DNA of 31,515 bases, taken from positions 1 to 31,515 of the forward strand of contig DATBLQ010000024.1 of NCBI GenBank assembly GCA_036555325.1. The letters are read 5' to 3'. Within the stretch, counting starts at the first letter, position 1, and each line of letters begins with the position of its first letter. The notes beneath the pieces were generated by a model, which had not been told where the DNA came from, did not search any database, and saw only the letters and a list, made by a program, of their open reading frames with translations. Positions 1-7,041 of this stretch are shown piece by piece. The position numbers were made by a program, and so were the translations under genes. The DNA comes from DATBLQ01 sp036555325 (GTDB taxonomy: Bacteria > Pseudomonadota > Alphaproteobacteria > Rhizobiales > Aestuariivirgaceae).

Positions 1-339
1 GCTCTCGCTGACAAATCTGACGCTTGAGCCTTTGTACTGCGACAAACTTGGCGCAAGCCTGCTAACCACGACATGCTGCACTCGGCTGCGCTGCGCGTCC
101 TTCTGGGAGTCATCGTACTGATCCCAATAAGTTCCGGCGGCAAGCTGAGCAATCTTCTCGCCATCAAAGTAGCGCTCATACAGTGCGTTGAGTTCGGCCG
201 GCTTGTTGAGCGCGGCTGAGCCTGCAGCCATTGCACCAAGAATGCATGATTGGCGCTCGTTCGATATGGTCGCCGCGTTGGATTGATCTGCAAGTAGAAA
301 GAATAGTGTGAGCCCCACAGTTAAGTTTGCCGCTTTCAT
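1..339 (-). CDS. MlaC/Ttg2D-like phospholipid-transport periplasmic protein (N-terminal part, cut by window edge)
   Basis: The first 113 codons of a leftward gene are present; the 3' end lies outside the window. The ATG (complement of 337-339) is preceded by AGGAG (complement of 347-351). Residues 1 to about 23 form a hydrophobic signal peptide. The stretch around residues 48-70, with ALYERYFDGEKIAQLA followed by an aromatic TYWDQY segment, resembles the MlaC family pattern in which a Tyr-Phe-Asp core precedes a helix and a Gly-x-Tyr-Trp motif. MlaC proteins carry phospholipids across the periplasm between outer- and inner-membrane Mla complexes. No mlaEFBD genes are visible, so the role rests on the sequence pattern alone. 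It could instead be a stand-alone member of the family, which is common in alphaproteobacteria. Confidence 0.6.
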   Translation of the reverse strand, partial: MKAANLTVGLTLFFLLADQSNAATISNERQSCILGAMAAGSAALNKPAELNALYERYFDGEKIAQLAAGTYWDQYDDSQKDAQRSRVQHVVVSRLAPSLSQYKGSSVRFVSES

Positions 340-440
340 TGGTGCGCTCCTGACCTCAGTGTGCGATTCGCCCCCGGGGAGCAGTAGCGTGGCCGGCAGG
401 CCAAGTCTGTAGTTTCTCAATCACGGCTGGCAGAAAACCG

Positions 441-464
441 CCATTTTTGCGGTCATTTTTGCGG
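441..464. repeat. 12-bp tandem repeat, two copies
   Basis: The unit (c/t)catttttgcgg occurs twice head to tail just upstream of the cyclase remnant. The two copies differ only at the first base. It lies where homology to the cyclase family stops and may mark the old rearrangement junction. Confidence 0.6.
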
Positions 465-480
465 AACATATTCAGAACGT

Positions 481-837
481 GCTCTGAGGGCCACAGCCGC
501 AGGTCCAAAACAGATCGGAATTGCGACGGGGCTTGTTGTGGTTGGCGATCTCGTCGGTGATGGTTCAGCGCAAGAAGAAGCAGTGGTCGGTGAAACACCC
601 AATCTTGCTTCGCGCCTGCAGGCGACAGCACGGCCCGGCTCAGTGGTCATTTCGGATTTAACGCGCCGCGCCAAGTCATTGGAACCGCGGGCGGCAAGAG
701 ATCTGGCGCGTCTTTTGGCTGAGAAAGGTGACCGACAGAAGGCCCTGGATCTATTGGCGCCGGTTTACGGCTGGTTCAGCGAAGGTCTTGATGGATTGGA
801 CCTAAGAGAAGCAAAGGCACTGCTCGATCAGCTGTAA
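481..837 (+). pseudogene. Class III adenylate/guanylate cyclase remnant with large in-frame internal deletion
   Basis: The frame is open from 388 but has no ATG; the first plausible start is GTG at 538, inside the cyclase core. Residues encoded from about 505 read QIGIATGLVVVGDLVGDG and then VVGETPNLASRLQ, typical of the catalytic core of rhizobial class III cyclases, which make cAMP from ATP. After GSVVISDLTRR the protein jumps to AKSLEPRAARDLARLLAEKG and LLAPVYGWFSEGLD, ending in a KALLDQL-like tail. That is the extreme C-terminus of the long (about 1,000 residues) cyclase-ATPase-TPR proteins of the same family. The N-terminus, the end of the cyclase domain, the ATPase and most TPRs are missing, yet the frame is kept. 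I read it as a decayed gene. A short expressed fusion peptide cannot be excluded. Confidence 0.75.
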
Positions 838-861
838 AGTTGAGCTGACGTCTAAGTTCGC

Positions 862-2163
862 TCAGTGGTCGTGACGGCTCATGATTCTTATCGCCAGTGG
901 CACGAACCACGGATTGCCCCAGTAAAGCGGGTGCGAGGTCATGGAACGTTCGGCGAAGACGCTGGGCGCATGGGGAACCCCTAAGATTCGCTGGGCGGAC
1001 TTCAGGCCGAACCAAGTACCCATGGGAACGCCTGCAAAACAATATCCCAACGCATAGTGTATGCCGTTGTGCGTTCCCAGGTGAGGATAGAGGTCGAAAG
1101 TGCCCGCGCAACGGCCGGTCCAGACATTGTCGATACGTGCTCCCGCAAGGTGAGGAAAGATACGAACAAGACGGGCGTGCAATCGTTTCGCCATAGCTCG
1201 CAAGTCGCTCACGCGCTCGCCCGTCAAACCCCCGAACACAATGCGCGAGGGATCGTCAGGAGCCCGACGAATGTAGTCGACGTTGAAATTCCAATCGATG
1301 TAGGTGCGATCAGTGGGAAGGAGTTTAGCGACAAGATCCTTGTCGAGCTGTTCGGTCGTGATCACATAGGCATCGAAGGGCATGATCCGCCGCTTGAGCC
1401 ATGGGATAAGGTCGCCGGTGTATCCATTGGTGGCCACAAGCACCTGGCGGGCCTCGACAGTGCCGGCCTGGGTTTTCACTTCATGGTCGCCTTCTTGCCC
1501 GCCTATAGCTGTTACGGGAGTGAAGCCGCGTACGATCACGCCAAGTCGGCGAGCCGCTTCTAGCAGACCCCGATGGTAAAGACCCGGATGGAGGCCGGCA
1601 TGATCTTCAATCCTGACGCCGCCCTGATAGTGACTCGTTTGAATCTCGCTTTTTTGATCGCTGCGGCTGACGGGTGAGAATTCCTCTCCGAGATGCTTTG
1701 CCCGCAGTTCGAACTCGCGCACCATTGCCTCGTACATGGCAGGGCTCGTAGCCATGAGAAAACGGCCCTGGGTGCGGTAGCAGCACTGGATGTTCCATTT
1801 GGTGATGGCCTCGCCGACAGAGCGGAACGCCTGCATCAACTCGCGATAGATCGCAATCGCGTGGCTGAGGCCGTGGGAGTTCGCGATCTCCCCGAAGGTA
1901 TGCTTCAGCATGCGTCCCACATAGCCGGCATTTCGTGTGCTTGCGCCATAGCCCGGCTCCTTGGCATCGATCACGACGACGGATCGGCCGGCTTCCGCTA
2001 GATGCAGAGCAGCCGCGATGCCGGTGATCCCCGATCCAACTATCGCGACGTCGGCCGATTTGGGAAGGCTTTCGACAGGTGGCGCGCGGTCGTGCGGGGC
2101 AGCGCGCCACCAGTAGGGCTCAAGGCGGCAGCCTTCCGTGAAGATGCTCGCCTCCGCGCGCAT
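862..2163 (-). CDS. FAD-dependent oxidoreductase, DAO family (PuuB-like)
   Basis: This 433-residue protein belongs to the D-amino-acid-oxidase (DAO) superfamily. The FAD-binding Rossmann motif GSGITG lies at residues 43-48, the ribose-binding acidic residue follows in VVVIDAKEP, and GYGASTRNAG (about 71-80) is the flavin-contact segment typical of gamma-glutamylputrescine oxidase-like enzymes. Near the C-terminus GYCFAGVPMGTW is the second FAD-binding segment. Members oxidise a primary or secondary amine to an imine or aldehyde with release of hydrogen peroxide; the substrate here is unknown. The ATG overlaps the stop codon of the upstream dehydrogenase by one base (TGATG), so the two are translationally coupled. 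A polyamine- or amino-acid-derived substrate is inference. No puuA, puuC or puuD is nearby. Confidence 0.85.
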   Translation of the reverse strand: MRAEASIFTEGCRLEPYWWRAAPHDRAPPVESLPKSADVAIVGSGITGIAAALHLAEAGRSVVVIDAKEPGYGASTRNAGYVGRMLKHTFGEIANSHGLSHAIAIYRELMQAFRSVGEAITKWNIQCCYRTQGRFLMATSPAMYEAMVREFELRAKHLGEEFSPVSRSDQKSEIQTSHYQGGVRIEDHAGLHPGLYHRGLLEAARRLGVIVRGFTPVTAIGGQEGDHEVKTQAGTVEARQVLVATNGYTGDLIPWLKRRIMPFDAYVITTEQLDKDLVAKLLPTDRTYIDWNFNVDYIRRAPDDPSRIVFGGLTGERVSDLRAMAKRLHARLVRIFPHLAGARIDNVWTGRCAGTFDLYPHLGTHNGIHYALGYCFAGVPMGTWFGLKSAQRILGVPHAPSVFAERSMTSHPLYWGNPWFVPLAIRIMSRHDH

Positions 2164-3116
2164 CAGGAAGTTGCCTTTTCCCGGTCATGCTTGAGCCAGC
2201 GGAACAGTTCGCGCATTCGTGCCGCAACAAGCCCTTTGCCATCGCGTTTCGACCAATCGTAGACGCCGCGTCCGCTGGCAAGGCCGTTGGCGCCGGCGGC
2301 CACCAGATCAGCGATCTCGGTCGGAGGCTCGGGCGAAGTGTCGAGATCCGGCATCAGCGACTTGCCGAAATGATACATCGTGTAGAGACCACCGACGTCT
2401 GCTGATTCAATTGGTCCGGTGATGCCGACGCGACGGCCAAAGCTCGTGCGGACAACGGTATCGATTGCGGCAGCACTAGCAATTCCGCGAGCCCATAGGG
2501 ACCAGGCTTCCCTGAGCATTGCAAACTGCAGGCGATTGCCGATGAAACCGGGAATTTCCTTGTCGATGACCGCGGGCTCCTTGCCAGCAGCACGAAGTAC
2601 CTCGCAGGTCCAGGAAACGACCTCTGGTGCGGTTTCAGGTCCGCCACAGACTTCGACCAGCGGAATGAGTTGGGGTGGATACCAAAAGTGAGCCGCCACG
2701 ACGCGAGCGCGTTCTTTCACCCCCTGGGTCAGCGCGCTTGCGGGTTGACCGCTGGAGGAAGCGAGCACCGCAGGGGGAGGACAGATCCGATCCAGGTCTT
2801 CAAAAATCCTGCGCTTCAGCGGCAGATCTTCGGTAACAGCTTCAATGACCAGCTGAGCTTGCACGGCAGCGGAGAGATCGGTGGACGTTTTGATTTTGGA
2901 CAGGATTTGGTTTTGATCACCGCTTTGAACAAGCCCGTGGGTGGCGAAATCTCTAAGACTGTCGCTGATCCTGCCGAGCGCAGCCACCAGGCTTTTTTCG
3001 CTTCTGCCGATCAAGATGATCTGTTTTCCCGCCATGGCGAAAATCTGCGCCACGCCATGACCTATAATGCCGTTGCCGATCACGGCGACGGTCGAACATT
3101 CGCGTAGAAGATTCAT
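2163..3116 (-). CDS. 3-hydroxyacyl-CoA dehydrogenase family protein (NAD-dependent; carnitine-dehydrogenase-like)
   Basis: This 317-residue protein has the two-domain fold of 3-hydroxyacyl-CoA dehydrogenases. The NAD-binding motif GNGIIGHG is at residues 14-21, followed by ILIGRS at the end of the second strand. The catalytic His is at about 143 in AAHFWYPP, where fatty-acid enzymes usually have HFFNP, and Asn194 sits in GFIGNRLQ. The serine-rich ASSSGQ (about 119-124) replaces the usual Ser-Asn-Thr-Ser segment. These changes fit the L-carnitine/L-gulonate dehydrogenase branch, which oxidises small hydroxy acids instead of acyl-CoA. It is the first gene of a two-gene unit, with its stop overlapping the start of the FAD oxidoreductase. 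A joint catabolic route for a hydroxylated amino compound is plausible but unproven. Confidence 0.8.
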   Translation of the reverse strand: MNLLRECSTVAVIGNGIIGHGVAQIFAMAGKQIILIGRSEKSLVAALGRISDSLRDFATHGLVQSGDQNQILSKIKTSTDLSAAVQAQLVIEAVTEDLPLKRRIFEDLDRICPPPAVLASSSGQPASALTQGVKERARVVAAHFWYPPQLIPLVEVCGGPETAPEVVSWTCEVLRAAGKEPAVIDKEIPGFIGNRLQFAMLREAWSLWARGIASAAAIDTVVRTSFGRRVGITGPIESADVGGLYTMYHFGKSLMPDLDTSPEPPTEIADLVAAGANGLASGRGVYDWSKRDGKGLVAARMRELFRWLKHDREKATS

Positions 3117-3189
3117 GGGTGTTCCGATCCGGCGCCAACTAGGCGATGATAACCCCCTCGCCTCTTCGCTGAGTCACAAGGCTTCTGAT

Positions 3190-3393
3190 TTACTCGGCCA
3201 AAACAAATGACACCTTCAGAACGGTGCGGTACTCCGAAATCTTGCCGTTCGATACAGTTACTTTCTGACTCTTCACCCATGCCCCTTCGACATTTTTCAA
3301 GGTCTCGGTGGCGCGTGAGATGCCATTCATGATTGCGTCTTCAAAGCTTTTTGGCGACGACGAGATGATTTCAGTGACCTTGGCAACTGCCAT
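3190..3393 (-). CDS. Dodecin family flavin-binding protein
   Basis: The protein has 67 residues, the normal dodecin length. It reads MAVAKVTEIISSSPKSFEDA, then a helix with GISRATETLKNVEGAWV, then KISEYRTVLKVSFVLAE. This is the dodecin beta-alpha-beta-beta pattern, including the central Trp that stacks on bound flavin. Dodecins assemble as dodecamers that store or buffer flavins. The start was chosen at the ATG (complement of 3391-3393) with AGAGGAG 9-10 bases upstream; a longer open frame to 3552 has no comparable site and would run into the candidate small RNA. It is a single-gene unit. Confidence 0.93.
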   Translation of the reverse strand: MAVAKVTEIISSSPKSFEDAIMNGISRATETLKNVEGAWVKSQKVTVSNGKISEYRTVLKVSFVLAE

Positions 3394-3503
3394 TGACGTA
3401 TCTCCTCTGGGCTGAAAAACGTCCACCAGGAAAATGTAGCACAAACCGCATACCCTCGTGACATTGTTTCCGGCTGATATGCCGACTGCCGTGTTCGGGC
3501 TCT

Positions 3504-3572
3504 TCAAAAAGCGAAAGGCTCCCGCCGTTGGAGCCTTTCTATGCAGAGGCACTGTTGTGCCCCTTGGCCTCT
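3504..3572 (-). ncRNA. Candidate small RNA (about 67 nt) with intrinsic terminator
   Basis: Reading leftward, a GGAAC-N16-GGTT promoter match (3603 to 3579) is followed about 7 bases later by a compact transcript with two stem-loops. The first is GGGGCAC-aaca-GTGCCTC (7 bp with one G-U). The second is the perfect 10-bp GAAAGGCTCC / GGAGCCTTTC hairpin (3513-3539), followed by GCTTTTT. The sequence shows the hairpins and the T-run directly; the start site and expression are inferred. No leftward gene lies immediately to the right, so the terminator is otherwise unexplained. Confidence 0.4.
3513..3539 (-). terminator. Intrinsic terminator hairpin, leftward
   Basis: A perfect 10-bp stem (3513-3522 with 3530-3539) encloses a 7-base loop. 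On the minus strand it is followed by CGCTTTTT. On the plus strand no T-run follows, so leftward termination is favoured. Confidence 0.65.
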
Positions 3573-3578
3573 CACTCT

Positions 3579-3603
3579 AACCCCTTGAACGCTTATTTGT
3601 TCC
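3579..3603 (-). promoter_or_regulatory. Candidate EcfG/RpoE2-type promoter (GGAAC-N16-GGTT)
   Basis: The minus strand has GGAAC (3599-3603), a 16-base spacer and GGTT (3579-3582). This fits the GGAAC-N18/19-TT consensus reported for RpoE2 in Sinorhizobium. It points at the candidate small RNA and, beyond its terminator, at dodecin. Confidence 0.4.
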
Positions 3604-3786
3604 AGGATGCATTGGAGACTTTACCGTCCGGTGCTTGAATACGAAATGAATACCCTATTCAGCCTTCGTTCCATTGACTTTTGCAATAGTAGGGCAAAAC
3701 GTGAATTGGCTATTCTGCGTGTGGCCTTGTATGCTCGGGCAAATGACATGGGTATGCATTGCCGGAGATTAGCTTGGAGAGCACCA

Positions 3787-4131
3787 ATGAAAAGCATCGG
3801 GCTGGCTGTATTGTTGTTTGTGGGAGTTAGCTTTTCTGCAACTCCAGCTTCTGCAGCGACTTTGTTTTCCTTGGGAACTCCTGGGCCTATTATGGCAGTC
3901 GCCGGTCAATCCTGGAATTTGGTTGCATTGGCCAGCCAGAAGTCGAAGTACTTAGCTGAACGAAAAAAACGGAAGCGCTCCGGCGATTACTTCAATTTCA
4001 GTTACCAAGAACTTGGCATCATTCCGGGACACGTCCCGACACCCTATGGCTACCGTGACTGCATTGGCCGATGGCATCTACACGATAATGGAATAATTCA
4101 CTGTCACGGTCAGCTGCTTAGAGACGATTGA
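3787..4131 (+). CDS. Small secreted protein of unknown function, His/Cys-containing C-terminus
   Basis: The protein has 114 residues. The ATG at 3787 has GGAG at 3776-3779 and opens a clean signal peptide: MKSIG, a hydrophobic core, then a TPASAA cleavage region at about 20-24. Longer forms up to 3607 would place the signal sequence internally and are rejected. The mature part has a basic patch ERKKRKR (about 58-64), an aromatic YFNFSYQ stretch and a C-terminal segment with Cys92, Trp96, His97, His99, His105, Cys106 and His107. A paired Cys/His cluster of this kind could bind metal or form a disulfide. It shares style, but no clear alignment, with the other small secreted proteins at 16226, 17536 and 22700. 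Function unknown. Confidence 0.7.
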   Translation: MKSIGLAVLLFVGVSFSATPASAATLFSLGTPGPIMAVAGQSWNLVALASQKSKYLAERKKRKRSGDYFNFSYQELGIIPGHVPTPYGYRDCIGRWHLHDNGIIHCHGQLLRDD

Positions 4132-4148
4132 GTTTCCGTAAGCGCCTA

Positions 4149-4174
4149 GTACCGTAAGTGTTGGCTAACGGTAC
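4149..4174. terminator. Stem-loop between convergent genes
   Basis: GTACCGT (4149-4155) and ACGGTAC (4168-4174) form a perfect 7-bp stem around a 12-base loop in the short gap between two convergent genes. No T-run follows on either strand, so it is a weak terminator candidate. Confidence 0.3.
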
Positions 4175-4176
4175 CG

Positions 4177-4845
4177 TCAGCCTTCCCGCTGCATACGCTC
4201 GCGCCGCGCCAGTTCTGCGGGTGTCGGTGGATCCATCGCAAAATCACCCGTCTTGACAGAGCCCTCACGCTGATAGCGAGAGATCGTAACCCCTTTCGTC
4301 GTCACCTTGTTGTCGACTAGCGCGAACGCTGCAGGCCTCGCACCATCGCCAAAGAGCTTTTTGCCGTTACCCAGAATGATCGGGAAGGTAAACATATTGA
4401 TCTCGTCGATCAGATCATTGGACAGCAGTGTCTGAATAAGGTTGCTGCTGCCTTGGGTTATCAGCGCAGGACCGTCTTCCCGTTTGAGCCGAGCGACATC
4501 GGTCGCCGCGTCATGCAGCGCAACCGAACCACGCCATGTCAACTCCATGTCCGAACGCGTTGCGACGTACTTTGTGATGCTGTTAAACCGTCTCGCGATG
4601 AAATCGTCTTCGCCACGTTCGGCGTAAGGCCAATGCGCAGCAAATATCTCATAAGTCTTGCGCCCAAGCAGAAGATCGAATGGCTGCCCGAACATTTCAT
4701 CGATCACCTGACCAAACACCTCGTCCATATATGGCACTACCCAGCCTCCGAATTTGAAACCGCGGGTCGGGTCCTCTTTTGGTCCGCCCGGCGCCTGCAT
4801 CACGCCGTCGATTGAAACAAACGCGCCGGTGATGACCTTTCTCAT
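4177..4845 (-). CDS. Dihydrofolate-reductase/RibD C-terminal domain family protein
   Basis: This 222-residue protein matches the RibD_C/DHFR-like family. It opens with MRKVITGAFVSIDGVMQAPG, has LLGRKTYEIFAAHWP at about 59-73 (the nucleotide-binding Gly-Arg-Lys-Thr segment), GPALITQGSSNLIQTLLSNDLID in the middle and the Pro-Ile-Ile-Leu-Gly-x-Gly-Lys-x-Leu-Phe motif at about 155-165. Members are NADPH-dependent reductases with usually unknown substrates; many stand alone and are not in folate or riboflavin operons. A strong GGAGG precedes the ATG. It appears monocistronic. The C-terminal PTPAELARRERMQ tail is charged and probably disordered. Confidence 0.9.
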   Translation of the reverse strand: MRKVITGAFVSIDGVMQAPGGPKEDPTRGFKFGGWVVPYMDEVFGQVIDEMFGQPFDLLLGRKTYEIFAAHWPYAERGEDDFIARRFNSITKYVATRSDMELTWRGSVALHDAATDVARLKREDGPALITQGSSNLIQTLLSNDLIDEINMFTFPIILGNGKKLFGDGARPAAFALVDNKVTTKGVTISRYQREGSVKTGDFAMDPPTPAELARRERMQREG

Positions 4846-4879
4846 TTCTGTCCTCCGGAAGATAACTTCTGTGGACGAC

Positions 4880-5359
4880 CTATGGGGTTTTGGAAGGTGG
4901 TTGCATTTGTTTGCTCTTTTCGAGGATCATTTGTTCGAGCTCAGCCGTATGGGCCATAGCGAGCCTTGCTCCAATGGCGGCTCCCTGGTGCATTACCTCA
5001 GGAAGTTTGGTTAGAACTTTCTGGCCTGACGGAGTGCGATAAAAGGCATTAATGTCGCGCAATTCAATCTCAGTGAATGTTTGGGTATACAACTTCGTGA
5101 GTTCCGGGGCTGCAGCTTGCCAGGTGATGTGTTTATTGGCCCAATCCACGATTATGTCGCGGAACGCCGCCAAGGGCGGATTAACAGAGATGAGCCCCAT
5201 TGCGACGGCGTTTGCCGCCGATTTCATCATTTTCTCCGTGCCCATCGTATTGAGAAGATCAACTGCGGCCTGATCGTGGCTGGTTTGCGCGGTTTGGCCG
5301 AATGTCGAAGTGGTGGAAAACATTAGCGTTAGCAGTAACGCTGCAAATATGCGTAGCAT
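4880..5359 (-). CDS. DUF2059 domain secreted protein
   Basis: This 159-residue protein has an N-terminal signal peptide (hydrophobic residues 2-18, cleavage near TFGQ). An all-helical domain follows with the DUF2059 signature around ELTKLYTQTFTEIELRDINAFYRTPSGQKVL (given here as a single segment, about 85-115) and a terminal helix with VMHQGAAIGARLA. DUF2059 proteins are periplasmic and of unknown function. The key hallmark is the Phe-Thr-x-x-Glu-hydrophobic stretch followed by Phe-Tyr-x-Thr-Pro-x-Gly. The start has GGGAG upstream. The gene lies 34 bases upstream of the reductase at 4177-4845 in the opposite sense of reading order but on the same strand, so co-transcription into that gene is possible. 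Confidence 0.85.
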   Translation of the reverse strand: MLRIFAALLLTLMFSTTSTFGQTAQTSHDQAAVDLLNTMGTEKMMKSAANAVAMGLISVNPPLAAFRDIIVDWANKHITWQAAAPELTKLYTQTFTEIELRDINAFYRTPSGQKVLTKLPEVMHQGAAIGARLAMAHTAELEQMILEKSKQMQPPSKTP

Positions 5360-5668
5360 ACTTAACTCCCGGGTGAAGATTTGGACATCAATGCCTCAAG
5401 CACAAAAAGGTTCATATTTGTCACAGCCGCAGGTGGCTTCAAAAGGCCGTCAGCTTTTTCCAAGCTTTCGCACGCCTAAGCTCGGCAAGAGAAGCCTGCT
5501 AAAATGTTCTGCCGGACCTTAGCATGAGAATGGGGTATTGGGCGCACAACCGCAGACGACCAGATTTTCCAACACATTCCCAATACACAAAGATGAGGCG
5601 CCACCCCGGGGTCCGCGATTGGGCCTGAGCGTGGTTGGAAGAATTTGCCGAGAGGCCCTCGCTATGTC
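5360..5668. other. Gene-free gap, 309 bases
   Basis: I see no credible coding frame. The only structure noted is an 8-bp inverted repeat, GTATTGGG (5535-5542) and CCCAATAC (5579-5586), separated by 36 bases, and a CCCCGGGG palindrome near 5604. The left part should hold the promoter of the DUF2059 gene. No clear terminator for the L,D-transpeptidase was found. Confidence 0.5.
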
Positions 5669-6463
5669 CTACCACTCGAACCAGTCGAAAAATGGTCGGA
5701 ACCTTCGCCGGTAATTACGCCGGTAGAGGGCCATGCGCCTTCTATGGCGGCGACGCCTTCTGGCCTCTGCCAATGTGATTGATCGCTTCGGCTTTTTTGC
5801 TTTGGCCACTGGCCGTGCGCTGGGAAGCACAACGACCCTGGTGCCGAGCGGTACCCGATCGAAGAGTTCGATCACGTCGGCATTCAGCATGCGGATGCAG
5901 CCTGATGAGACAGCTTTGCCAATGGACTTGGGATCGCGTGTCCCGTGAATTCGGAACAGCGTGTCAGCTTTGCCCTGAAACAAGTAGAGTGCTCTGGCGC
6001 CTAAGGGGTTGCGGTGTCCACCGGGCATGCCTCTGCGCCACTTGCGCGCCTCCTTGTCCCTGTATTGCATCTCCTTCGGCGGATACCACATCGGCCATTT
6101 GGTCTTGCGCTGTATGGTTGCCGTGCCGGACCAGTTGTAGCCATCACGCCCTACACCGATACCATATCGCTTCGCCTGGTTTGATCTCAGTACCAGGTAG
6201 AGAAAGCGGTTGTCTGTATCGATGATAATCGTGCCGGGAGCTTCAACGGTTGCATAGCTCACCAATTGTGGCAGGTATTCGGAGTCAACCGACCTATACT
6301 CCTCCATGGAAACTGGAAAGCGCTCCGCATCGGGGCTTGGAGAAGGCCGGTCGGCACCCGGCTCGGTTGGAATGACCGGGGATGCGACATTTGCACTAAG
6401 CCTTCTCGTGCCGAGGCAAAGCGCGCCAGCTGTTGCCAGGGTCACAAAAACCCGTCTGTCCAT
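5669..6463 (-). CDS. L,D-transpeptidase (YkuD domain), Tat-type signal, Arg-rich C-terminal tail
   Basis: This 264-residue protein has the YkuD catalytic signature HGT at 173-175 and SSGCIRM at 187-192, with nucleophile Cys189, Arg191 and catalytic His173. Such enzymes make 3-3 cross-links in peptidoglycan or attach proteins to it, using tetrapeptide stems. The N-terminus MDRRVFV followed by a hydrophobic stretch and an Ala-rich end fits a twin-arginine (Tat) signal. The domain spans about 70-215. Residues 221-256 form a very basic tail containing RRRRRHRRR and RRNYRRRF, ending in an aromatic DWFEW. This tail is unusual beyond the core and could contact anionic wall polymers or membrane. The ATG has AGGGAAAG upstream. 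Inverted TGCAAA repeats lie 46-73 bases before the start. Confidence 0.93.
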   Translation of the reverse strand: MDRRVFVTLATAGALCLGTRRLSANVASPVIPTEPGADRPSPSPDAERFPVSMEEYRSVDSEYLPQLVSYATVEAPGTIIIDTDNRFLYLVLRSNQAKRYGIGVGRDGYNWSGTATIQRKTKWPMWYPPKEMQYRDKEARKWRRGMPGGHRNPLGARALYLFQGKADTLFRIHGTRDPKSIGKAVSSGCIRMLNADVIELFDRVPLGTRVVVLPSARPVAKAKKPKRSITLAEARRRRRHRRRMALYRRNYRRRFRPFFDWFEW

Positions 6464-6508
6464 TTTTTACTTTCCCTGCATCAATCGTAGCAAATAGATG
6501 ATGCTGGA

Positions 6509-6536
6509 TGCAAACCCTACATTTGCAGTTTTTGCA
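6509..6536. promoter_or_regulatory. Candidate operator upstream of the L,D-transpeptidase
   Basis: TGCAAA (6509-6514) and TTTGCA (6522-6527) form a perfect inverted repeat with a 7-base spacer. A second TTTGCA follows at 6531-6536. The position, 46-73 bases before the start codon, suits a repressor or activator site. The cognate regulator is not visible here. Confidence 0.4.
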
Positions 6537-6671
6537 GTTAAACCGTGGACAGATCAATTGTTGAAAGTTGACTTTTCCGCAAGGAGCATCTGGCTGGTTT
6601 TTCGCGCCAGATGGCAACAGAACGCGGGGCTTTGATGCCATGTCCCGACCGGGAAGCAATCTCGGTCTTCT

Positions 6672-6893
6672 TTAGTGCCCCCGCTGCTGTTCACTACGGG
6701 CCCGCAGAGCTTGTCGCCGCGCTTCCGCCAGGCGGGCACCCTGGCGATAAGCCTCGAGAAGGATCTCAGCGCGAGAAGCATTGAGCCCATCAGCTTTCAT
6801 TTGGGCTACCGTTGCTTCCTGCGCCTGCACCAAGCTGGCCGCTAGCGCCGCCACTTCGGTTGCCTGCTCTAGTTCTTCCTCGATATGCTCCAT
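6672..6893 (-). CDS. Small helical protein of unknown function (73 aa)
   Basis: The chosen ATG (complement of 6891-6893) has a near-perfect AGGAGG 4 bases upstream; the longer frame to 6980 lacks one. The 73-residue product starts MEHIEEELEQATEVAAL and continues as one long amphipathic helix rich in Ala, Glu, Gln and Arg, with a basic C-terminal third. It has no signal peptide and no Cys. The heptad-like spacing of Ala and Leu suggests a coiled coil. Function unknown. It lies upstream of, and co-oriented with, the L,D-transpeptidase, with 208 bases between, so it is probably a separate unit. Confidence 0.7.
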   Translation of the reverse strand: MEHIEEELEQATEVAALAASLVQAQEATVAQMKADGLNASRAEILLEAYRQGARLAEARRQALRARSEQQRGH

Positions 6894-7041
6894 GGGCCTC
6901 CTACACATAAACATTTGGGGCAATGGAGTTGTTTTCGACTGACAAAAATTTAATGAGAGCTGGCGCTTTGTGATGAGCAATCTGAACCGAGGGTTGTCAA
7001 CTGTTCACGACCACCCTCCTATGACGCAGATACTGAAAGCA

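Noticed and set aside
1057..1563. 168-codon open frame on the plus strand inside the FAD oxidoreductase
   Set aside because: Shadow frame without a ribosome-binding site or motif.
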